Below, one piece after another: positions 1-4,420 of a DNA stretch of 5,750 bases. Each line of letters starts with the position of its first letter. The stretch's first letter is position 1. The DNA is from an uncultured Lachnospiraceae bacterium (GTDB lineage Bacteria; Bacillota_A; Clostridia; Lachnospirales; Lachnospiraceae). The DNA is taken from positions 1 through 5,750 of the forward strand of contig CADCIU010000093.1 of assembly GCA_902801585.1 (NCBI GenBank). The letters are read 5' to 3'. The position numbers and the translations under genes were made by a program. A model generated the notes under the pieces. It worked only from the letters and a program-made list of their open reading frames with translations. It made no database searches and was not told the DNA's origin.

Positions 1-1037
1 CAGTCCACATTGCCGACATAACTGACATTGAAGGTATCCTTTACTCCGTTGCGCAGCGGACTGTTCTTCAGCGCGTAAGCGGTCTTCAGCGTTTTGCCGG
101 GAATCTCATCAATTTTCTCCCTGTATGCTGCGACCTTCCTGTATGTCTCCCGGCTTATCTCAGGCTGCATCTGCAGGTACATGGATCCCCTTGTCACCGT
201 GCTGAGTTTCTCGATCGGCCAATCCTTCATCGTCGGCAAATATCTGGCGTGGATAACTCTCACCAGATCCCTGTAGGTTTCCGGGCATCCGACATCCTTC
301 CTGTAATTGCAGACAATTCCGGAAGAGATCTGTTTGGCTTTCGGGAACACTCTGCTGCACATTCTGAACATCGCGGCGGAGAGAATGGAATTCGGGCTGC
401 CGTCATTTTCGCGCGCGAATTTCATCAATGCAGACTTGTCTATGGTGATCGGGTAAAAAACCTGACCGCCTTTGGACGGGTTCGTTAAATAAGGCAAATA
501 GTCCTTAATAGGAACATAAGAATCGCCCCCTGTGTACCGTCCGATCACCTCTTCTTCCGGAAACGACTCCGGGTCAGGAACAGCTGTCTCTTCGGGCGGG
601 ATCGGACTGCCGGGAGTAAGGATTCCCTCGGAGTCTATCGCATAACCCTCGTCTGTCAGATACTGCCACAATGTCGATTTGATCCACAACATCGCACCGC
701 AGCCGCCGCAGAAGTTGTGACAGAAGTTAAAATACACAGTACTCGGACCATATGTGATCGCGAACAGCAGTCCGTTAGTCTGCTTTGTTCCCAGCGTTAC
801 CTGTTCTTCCTCTTCAAATACACAGATCGGTTCTTCGCACGGTTCCAGAACAAAGGCTCCCTGCTCATCTCTCCGGATTGTCCGGGAATAATACGGAAAC
901 CTCCGAAAGGCTTTCTGCGCAGCTTCTCTGAGCACCTCCCCGCGGACGGGAATGTTCAGTTCAACCACGGCTTTCGCAGTATAAAGCGAGGAAGAAGTTA
1001 CTTCGTATAGCAAATAGCTGTCAAAATCGTATTTCAT
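1..1037 (-). CDS. Condensation/alcohol-acyltransferase-like protein, C-terminus cut by window edge
   Basis: An open frame of 345 codons starts at the ATG at 1037-1035 and is still open at base 1. A GAGG lies 9 nt upstream of the ATG. The layout resembles CoA-dependent acyltransferases of the condensation/PapA/wax-ester-synthase fold: an N-terminal half (about 1-130) ending in C-H-N-F-C-G-G at residues 106-112, then a second half with NDGSPNSILSAAMFR (211-225), a segment around 240-265 like the strand that carries the conserved Arg, and NVSYVGNVD (337-345). The family signature is HHxxxDG. Here the catalytic-position His107 is kept, but the first His is Cys and the Asp is Gly, so the active site is degenerate or variant. 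A Pro/Glu-rich stretch (about 140-165) links the halves. It follows the alpha/beta-hydrolase by 57 bp and probably shares its transcript. It may be an acyl- or acetyltransferase making or moving an ester; a non-catalytic relative is also possible. The fold call is moderate and the substrate unknown. Confidence 0.65.
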   Translation of the reverse strand, partial: MKYDFDSYLLYEVTSSSLYTAKAVVELNIPVRGEVLREAAQKAFRRFPYYSRTIRRDEQGAFVLEPCEEPICVFEEEEQVTLGTKQTNGLLFAITYGPSTVYFNFCHNFCGGCGAMLWIKSTLWQYLTDEGYAIDSEGILTPGSPIPPEETAVPDPESFPEEEVIGRYTGGDSYVPIKDYLPYLTNPSKGGQVFYPITIDKSALMKFARENDGSPNSILSAAMFRMCSRVFPKAKQISSGIVCNYRKDVGCPETYRDLVRVIHARYLPTMKDWPIEKLSTVTRGSMYLQMQPEISRETYRKVAAYREKIDEIPGKTLKTAYALKNSPLRNGVKDTFNVSYVGNVD

Positions 1038-1053
1038 GATGTCTTTCCTCAAA

Positions 1054-1084
1054 AGCGGGACAGAATGTAGTCCTCTGTTCTGCT
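1054..1084. other. Imperfect inverted repeat between hydrolase and acyltransferase genes
   Basis: Eleven-base arms (1054-1064 and 1074-1084) with a 9-nt loop pair fully on the plus strand if two G-T wobbles are allowed. In the RNA that would actually be made (minus strand) those two become A-C mismatches, leaving a 5-bp inner and a 3-bp outer stem. A run of four T follows it on the minus strand, just before the acyltransferase ribosome binding site. It could be a weak attenuator or mean nothing. Confidence 0.25.
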
Positions 1085-1094
1085 GAGTTTAGCT

Positions 1095-2045
1095 CTAAAA
1101 ATGCTTTCTCAGAAACGAGAGTCTCTTTTTCACAGAAGCTTTCACGATCTTCGTATCAAGGGCCATATCGTAACCGTGGAATGTTCCTTTTGTGTCATTG
1201 TATTCTACTTTTGCGCCTGCATTTTCCAGTTTGTGTCCGTACAGGATCCCTTCATCATGAAGGCAGTCGAATTCTGCCGTCTCAATATAAGTATCGGGAA
1301 TACCGGCCGGAAGAATACTGTGCATCGGCAGCATCTCTTTTTTGACATCCTCCCCCAGCGAACCGTTTTCCAAAGCCTCCTTGTACTGATCTTCAAAACA
1401 GAGGTCCCATATTTTCCGATGATTCGTGGAATTCCAATAAGGCGTGTCCGTATACTCTTTCATGGACGGCGTCTCCATGTCCACGTCCGTCATGGGGTAG
1501 ACCAGCATCTGCAGACAGGGTTTTATGAGCTGATCTATCTCGTACTCGTTGCAGATCATTGCGGCGATGGTCGCTCCTGCACTGTCTCCCGCAAGTCCGA
1601 TCCTGCCCTTATCAATCCCGAATTCTTCCGCATGCTCCACTATGTATTTAAACAGAGACCTGATGTCTTCCAGCGCAGCCGGATAGGGATACTTCGGAGC
1701 CAGGTGATAGTCCGGAAAGAACACTTTGCATTTTGCCTTTGCGGCGTAAATGCAGGCCAGCTTTTTGTGGTAAGTGGCAGCCTTGTAGCAGAAAGCGCCG
1801 CCGTGCACACAGATCAGCGCCGGCATGGGAGCTTCCGCACCGGCCGGTGTGAATATATCCGTTTTGAACTTCAAGCCCTGATACCCTTCTATTTCAATGG
1901 TCTCTGCTGAGACGTCTCTCGGGATTTTCGTCAGCTTGTATGCAGCCGCCTGATAAACATTGCCCATCGAAACCATCTGCCTGCTAAAAGGCATCTGCTT
2001 TGAAAATCTCTTCAGTTCGGGATCGACCCGGTCTTTATAATTCAT
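1095..2045 (-). CDS. Alpha/beta-hydrolase, HSL/family IV esterase-lipase type
   Basis: A 316-residue protein, the usual length for hormone-sensitive-lipase-type bacterial esterases. All family landmarks are visible: the oxyanion-hole motif HGGAF at 81-85, PDYHLAPKYPYPAA at 111-124, the nucleophile elbow GDSAG at 153-157 (Ser155), catalytic Asp260 in AEFDCLHDEG, and His290 in GTFHGYD. The triad is intact, so it should be an active carboxylic-ester hydrolase; substrate unknown. No signal peptide or membrane segment is seen, so it is likely cytoplasmic. The start ATG has AAAGGA 5 nt upstream (2051-2056). It lies 66 bp after the XRE gene and 57 bp before the acyltransferase-like gene, on the same strand with no obvious promoter, so it is probably part of the TetR-headed operon. 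An esterase next to an acyltransferase-like protein suggests ester making and breaking on a related compound (inference). The long plus-strand open frame across it is a shadow. Confidence 0.93.
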   Translation of the reverse strand: MNYKDRVDPELKRFSKQMPFSRQMVSMGNVYQAAAYKLTKIPRDVSAETIEIEGYQGLKFKTDIFTPAGAEAPMPALICVHGGAFCYKAATYHKKLACIYAAKAKCKVFFPDYHLAPKYPYPAALEDIRSLFKYIVEHAEEFGIDKGRIGLAGDSAGATIAAMICNEYEIDQLIKPCLQMLVYPMTDVDMETPSMKEYTDTPYWNSTNHRKIWDLCFEDQYKEALENGSLGEDVKKEMLPMHSILPAGIPDTYIETAEFDCLHDEGILYGHKLENAGAKVEYNDTKGTFHGYDMALDTKIVKASVKKRLSFLRKHF

Positions 2046-2070
2046 GTCTGTCCTTTCTCACGACGTGTCC

Positions 2071-2103
2071 GACGCTGCTCTGAAAGCGTCCGGAGCTTCC
2101 GGA
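2071..2103. other. Two adjoining small hairpins in the XRE-hydrolase gap
   Basis: GACGCT (2071-2076) pairs with AGCGTC (2085-2090) across an 8-nt loop. Directly next to it, TCCGGA (2089-2094) pairs with TCCGGA (2098-2103) across a 3-nt loop. They share two bases, so only one can form fully at a time. No T-run follows on the minus strand, so this is not a typical terminator. It could affect mRNA processing or the relative expression of the flanking genes. Confidence 0.35.
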
Positions 2104-2111
2104 AACGAACA

Positions 2112-2789
2112 TCACTTTTCCGGTTTAATATCCCTGCGCCACTGCCAGAAATAAAAACTGAGCAGCAAAATATAGATGGAACAAGCATAAAAATACGTAA
2201 ACGCCAACAGAGGTGTGGATATCTCACTTCCACTCCGATCCGCACCGTTTTCCGCAGCAGCTCCTTCCGCCGTAATGCCGCCGGGCATGCCCGTGAGGGC
2301 ACTCATAAGTCCCATTCCGTTCTTGCCGGCCATCAGGTTTTTGGCGATTGCAAGGAGATCCTCTACTTTAGAGTTCATGATCATGCTCTTAACGGCATTC
2401 AGGAGTTCTGCGGAATTACCGCTCTTTAACATACCGGCGAGGAAATTCACATAGTCCCGGCTTCCCATTGTGCCTTTCAAAATAGCGATTGCCATTTGCC
2501 GTTTCTCCGCGTCCGCAGATCTGTAAAGGTCAAGCAGCTCCAGCTCCTCTGCGGTCAGCGTGCCCGCTGCGATCACCGGTGTTTCCTCTTTATGAGGAGC
2601 AGGATCCTGCAGAGATTCAGCAGTCACATTGAGTGCCTTCGCTACGGAATCAAGTTTGTCGGGAGTCAGCTCTTTGATTCCTCTTTCTGTCTTACTCAGT
2701 TCGTAAACGGTGACACCGGCTTCCTTCGCCAGAGCTTTCTGGGACATGCCTGCTGCGGTCCTGATCTCTTTGATCTTGGTCGTACTCAT
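2112..2789 (-). CDS. XRE-family helix-turn-helix protein with C-terminal membrane anchor
   Basis: A 225-residue protein starting at the ATG at 2789-2787, preceded by a strong AAGGAGG at 8 nt. An upstream in-frame TTG (2816) would place that site inside the gene and is rejected. Residues 6-60 form a Cro/C1-type HTH (GMSQKALAKEAGVTVYELSK, then ERGI, then VAKALNVTAESL). The segment ELLDLYRSADAEKRQ (84-98) follows, then a mostly helical middle (110-155) and a short Met/Gly-rich piece (157-171). Residues about 193-217 are strongly hydrophobic and aromatic, a single membrane span followed by RRD and a short charged tail. The HTH must be cytoplasmic, so this looks like a tail-anchored, membrane-tethered regulator. 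Its HTH matches that of the divergent XRE protein (3640-4296) at 35 of 55 residues by hand alignment, and both share LYRSADA. It lies 69 bp after tetR and 66 bp before the hydrolase. Targets and signal are unknown. Confidence 0.85.
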   Translation of the reverse strand: MSTTKIKEIRTAAGMSQKALAKEAGVTVYELSKTERGIKELTPDKLDSVAKALNVTAESLQDPAPHKEETPVIAAGTLTAEELELLDLYRSADAEKRQMAIAILKGTMGSRDYVNFLAGMLKSGNSAELLNAVKSMIMNSKVEDLLAIAKNLMAGKNGMGLMSALTGMPGGITAEGAAAENGADRSGSEISTPLLAFTYFYACSIYILLLSFYFWQWRRDIKPEK

Positions 2790-2797
2790 TCTTTTTT

Positions 2798-2804
2798 CCT
2801 CCTT
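2798..2804 (-). promoter_or_regulatory. Ribosome binding site fixing the XRE/membrane protein start
   Basis: AAGGAGG on the minus strand, 8 nt before the ATG at 2789. It lies downstream of the alternative TTG at 2816, which therefore cannot be served by it. Confidence 0.85.
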
Positions 2805-2858
2805 GTTTTGCAGCAATGTTTTGTATTAATCAGCAGAAGACCTCTTCAATTGCTTAAT

Positions 2859-3410
2859 TCAGGAAGTGACCCTTCTCGAATAATAAAACATCATTTCCGC
2901 GATCCTCCTGCTGCTGAGAGCAAAGTCAGTATCGACCCATTCGCGCAGCATGCCGACGGTCCCACAGGCAATGTAAAGGCGAATGTAACGTTCAGACAGC
3001 TCATCGGCACCTTTATTGACAGGAAAACTCCCTGTACAGAGATAATCCACCAGTCTTGCCATGAAACTGTTCCCGATCGACTTGCCGAAAAGGATCCGAC
3101 ATGCTTTTCTATTGAGCTTAACTTTTTCAAAAAAAGCTGTCGTCTCTTTAAGCAGTTGTTCATGGTTCTGCAGATCCGGGATCCGGGACGGCATCGGTAT
3201 CATTTTCAGAAAATCCTGCTCAATATCTCTCATAAGGTCAGCCGGATCTGTGTAATATTTATAAAATGTTGACCGGTGCACGTCTGCTCTCTCGCAAATG
3301 GCAGTTACTGTAATACTGATCAGTTCCTGTTGCTCCAGAAGTTCCAGCAGAGCATCTTTCATCATCTGTTTGGTCATGCGCACACGTCGGTTTTCACCCT
3401 GTTTTTTCAA
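2859..3410 (-). CDS. TetR/AcrR-family transcriptional regulator
   Basis: A 183-residue protein, a usual length for the family. The N-terminal DNA-binding domain is clear: NRRVRMTKQMMKDALLELLE (8-27), then the HTH at about 35-53 with ITVTAICERADVHRSTFYKYY, the canonical TetR recognition-helix pattern. The C-terminal ligand/dimer domain (about 75-180) resembles the TetR_C_7-like group, with a G-x-x-x-x-L-R-E-W-V-D-T-D-F segment at 150-163. The likely start is TTG at 3410, with AAGGAG 12 nt upstream. An ATG at 3377 would lose NRRVR, which belongs to the domain, and has no good ribosome binding site. It is the first gene of the minus-strand operon and faces a divergent XRE gene. The promoter region between them holds an inverted repeat over the tetR -10 box, so autorepression is likely. 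The ligand is unknown; the enzymes downstream suggest a small metabolite. Confidence 0.92.
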   Translation of the reverse strand: MKKQGENRRVRMTKQMMKDALLELLEQQELISITVTAICERADVHRSTFYKYYTDPADLMRDIEQDFLKMIPMPSRIPDLQNHEQLLKETTAFFEKVKLNRKACRILFGKSIGNSFMARLVDYLCTGSFPVNKGADELSERYIRLYIACGTVGMLREWVDTDFALSSRRIAEMMFYYSRRVTS

Positions 3411-3422
3411 TTCTTACAGTCA

Positions 3423-3428
3423 CTCCTT
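3423..3428 (-). promoter_or_regulatory. Ribosome binding site for tetR, supports the TTG start
   Basis: AAGGAG on the minus strand, 12 nt before the TTG at 3410. The spacing is longer than the usual 5-9 nt. With the TTG start this predicts weak translation, which fits a low-abundance repressor. Confidence 0.6.
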
Positions 3429-3530
3429 AAATCATCACAAATCATCCGGTTTTCCAACATATTATGCATATTTGTTGTTTTCAAGGCGTTTATAAAGCAA
3501 CCGTTCGTTGTATTTACGACAAATTGTAGA

Positions 3531-3560
3531 TATATTTGTATTATATCAGATACAAATATA
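3531..3560. promoter_or_regulatory. Perfect 11-bp inverted repeat, probable operator
   Basis: TATATTTGTAT (3531-3541) and ATACAAATATA (3550-3560) are exact reverse complements separated by 8 nt. The repeat encloses and overlaps the extended -10 box that reads towards tetR. Its place between a TetR gene and a divergent gene is the classical position of a TetR operator. Binding by either XRE protein is the alternative. Which protein binds is inference. Confidence 0.7.
3540..3548 (-). promoter_or_regulatory. Extended -10 promoter for the tetR operon
   Basis: Read on the minus strand the bases are TGATATAAT, a perfect TATAAT (3545-3540) with the TG extension. No good -35 is seen at 16-18 nt, which is common for extended -10 promoters. 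Transcription would begin near 3533, giving a leader of roughly 120 nt before the TTG at 3410. The box sits within the 3531-3560 inverted repeat, so a bound protein should block RNA polymerase. Confidence 0.65.
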
Positions 3561-3572
3561 AAAAGAAAATTA

Positions 3573-3601
3573 TTGTCTGCGTACTACAGCATAGACATTA
3601 T
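3573..3601 (+). promoter_or_regulatory. Weak candidate promoter for the plus-strand XRE gene
   Basis: TTGTCT (3573-3578) and CATTAT (3596-3601) are 17 nt apart, each matching 4 of 6 consensus bases. A rival pair, TTGTAT (3536-3541) with TAAAAA (3559-3564), also has 17-nt spacing and would lie inside the inverted repeat. The sequence does not decide between them. Confidence 0.35.
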
Positions 3602-3602
3602 T

Positions 3603-3623
3603 ATTTAATAAACAAATTTAATA
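3603..3623 (+). repeat. Short direct repeat just upstream of the XRE gene
   Basis: ATTTAATA occurs at 3603-3610 and again at 3616-3623, a 13-bp period. It ends next to the AAGGAGG ribosome binding site (3625-3631). It could be a protein site in the leader or chance in AT-rich DNA. Confidence 0.35.
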
Positions 3624-3639
3624 TAAGGAGGAACCTGAA

Positions 3640-4296
3640 ATGGCCAAACAAAACGGAGCACTGATCAAAGAAACAAGAAAAGCTGTCGGTATGTCCCAGG
3701 AAGCGTTGTCCAAGGCATCCGGTGTCTCTGTGAAGGACATCAGCAAAGTGGAACGCGGGATCGAGGACCTTGCTCCCGAGAAGCTTGAAGCCGTGGCTAA
3801 GGCACTCGATGTGACTCCCGAATCACTGCTTCTCCCGGAAAAACCTCTGACAGATGACGAGAAGGAGCTTCTGGAGCTCTACAGATCAGCAGATGCCGAC
3901 ACGCAGAAAGCAGCAACTTCTGCGCTCAAAGGCGAGGCACCGAAGAGTCAGGATCCTATGTCCGCTATGATGGGTATGTTCGGCGGCATGATGGGCGGCG
4001 CTGCAGGCGGTGAAGGCGCTGCTGCAGGTGCTGAAGGCGGCGCTGCAGGTGCTGAAGGCGGCACTGCAGGTGCTGATCCCATGTCCGCTATGATGGGCAT
4101 GTTCGGCGGCATGATGGGCGGCGCTGAAGGCGGTGAAGGCGGCGATGCCGGTTCTAATCCTATGGCCGCAATGATGGGCATGTTCGGCGGCATGATGGGC
4201 GGCGCTGCAGGCGGTGAAGGTGCTGCTGCCGGCGCTGAAGCTGTTGGCGGCGAAGAGCAGAAAGAAGCACCGGCGGAGGAGAAAAAAGAAGAATAA
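3640..4296 (+). CDS. XRE-family HTH protein with Gly/Met-rich triple-repeat tail
   Basis: A 218-residue protein; the ATG has AAGGAGG 8 nt upstream (3625-3631). Residues 9-63 are a Cro/C1-type HTH (GMSQEALSKASGVSVKDISK, ERGI, VAKALDVTPESL). The linker ELLELYRSADADTQKAA (76-92) matches the one in the membrane-anchored XRE protein encoded at 2112-2789. From 105 on it is low complexity: three copies of (D/N)PM(S/A)AMMGMFGGMMGG at 105-120, 146-161 and 173-188. Between them lie Ala/Gly/Glu spacers, and the end is an acidic/Lys tail (about 204-218). Each motif has six Met and no Cys. No membrane span or signal peptide is evident. It is divergent from tetR and shares its regulatory region. The N-terminus is surely DNA-binding. 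The tail is not a domain I recognise: it recalls the GGM tail of GroEL and Met-rich metal-binding or aggregation-prone segments, but that is only resemblance. Self-association, metal or redox sensing, or contact with the paralogue are possible. Confidence 0.88.
   Translation: MAKQNGALIKETRKAVGMSQEALSKASGVSVKDISKVERGIEDLAPEKLEAVAKALDVTPESLLLPEKPLTDDEKELLELYRSADADTQKAATSALKGEAPKSQDPMSAMMGMFGGMMGGAAGGEGAAAGAEGGAAGAEGGTAGADPMSAMMGMFGGMMGGAEGGEGGDAGSNPMAAMMGMFGGMMGGAAGGEGAAAGAEAVGGEEQKEAPAEEKKEE
3952..4203 (+). repeat. Three 48-bp Gly/Met-coding repeats within the XRE gene
   Basis: Near-identical 48-bp units lie at 3952-3999, 4075-4122 and 4156-4203, with starts 123 and 81 bp apart. The first two encode identical peptides. 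The third changes Asp to Asn and Ser to Ala. Nucleotide identity is high, including at synonymous positions, which suggests recent duplication or ongoing gene conversion. Confidence 0.9.
4021..4077 (+). repeat. 21-bp tandem repeat encoding AAGAEGG units
   Basis: Two exact 21-bp copies (4021-4041 and 4042-4062) are followed by a partial third copy (4063-4077) with one base changed at its start, plus a final codon change to Asp. It forms the spacer between Gly/Met motifs one and two. The unit is a multiple of three, so slippage would change length in frame. Confidence 0.85.
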
Positions 4297-4334
4297 AACA
4301 ATCTCTGATCAGAACACGCCGTATGGGCCGCTAT

Positions 4335-4378
4335 GAGAAAAAGCCTTGTGCCGCATTCATTGCTGCGGCGCAAGGCTT
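4335..4378 (-). terminator. Hairpin terminator for the SDR operon, possibly bidirectional
   Basis: Arms 4341-4354 and 4365-4378 form a 14-bp stem with one imperfect pair (T-G on the plus strand) and a 10-nt loop. On the minus strand the stem runs into TTTTT followed by CTC, a good intrinsic terminator placed 39 bp after the SDR stop codon. On the plus strand the tail is ATACTTTG, a poorer U-tract, but it lies 44 bp after the XRE gene and may also stop that transcript. Confidence 0.8.
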
Positions 4379-4393
4379 ATACTTTGACTAAAT

Positions 4394-4420
4394 GTGTCAG
4401 AAGAACCGTCCCTCTGTCAC
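4394..4420. repeat. REP-like intergenic sequence overlapping the SDR stop codon
   Basis: GTGTCAGA and TCTGTCAC form imperfect 8-bp inverted arms (one mismatch) around AGAACCGTCCC. From memory, words of the form GGGACGGTTCTnnTGACA recur in many intergenic regions of Firmicutes, sometimes linked to REP-associated transposases. That link is recollection, not seen here. The TGA stop of the SDR gene lies inside this element. Confidence 0.5.

Larger units (their letters stand above)
3411..3639. other. AT-rich divergent promoter region
   Basis: A 229-bp intergenic region, clearly more AT-rich than the genes around it, between tetR (minus) and the Gly/Met-repeat XRE gene (plus). It holds the tetR -10 box, an 11-bp inverted repeat, a weak plus-strand promoter candidate, an 8-bp direct repeat, and six ACAAAT/ATTTGT words (3437, 3470, 3519, 3534, 3552, 3612). 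No open reading frame with a ribosome binding site is convincing here. The short ORFs crossing it on the plus strand overlap tetR in antisense. Confidence 0.8.

Noticed and set aside
94..488. Small ORFs on both strands at the left end, and one at 717-1010
   Set aside because: They lie in other frames of the acyltransferase-like gene, which is continuously open from 1037 to 1.
1101..1910. Plus-strand open frame of 269 codons
   Set aside because: It is antisense to the alpha/beta-hydrolase, whose triad and motifs are unmistakable. The frame has no ribosome binding site or recognisable domain.
2790..2816. Upstream TTG start adding nine residues to the membrane-anchored XRE protein
   Set aside because: It would place the AAGGAGG inside the gene; the ATG at 2789 has ideal spacing to that site.
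2496..3272. Plus-strand open frame of 258 codons across XRE and tetR
   Set aside because: It spans two real minus-strand genes and their gap, and no domain is visible.
3952..4203. Gly/Met repeats as a GroEL C-terminal tail or a CRISPR-like array
   Set aside because: There is no chaperonin sequence and the repeats are in-frame coding DNA behind an HTH. The units differ in spacing and the spacers are repetitive rather than unique, so it is not CRISPR.
4304..4313. Palindrome TCTGATCAGA downstream of the plus-strand XRE gene
   Set aside because: It has no loop or T-run, and a 10-bp palindrome is too short to call a site without a second copy.
3948..4373. Minus-strand Pro/Ala-rich open frame opposite the Gly/Met repeats
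   Set aside because: Its Pro-rich repeats are simply the reverse complement of Gly-rich codons. It starts in the terminator region without a ribosome binding site.
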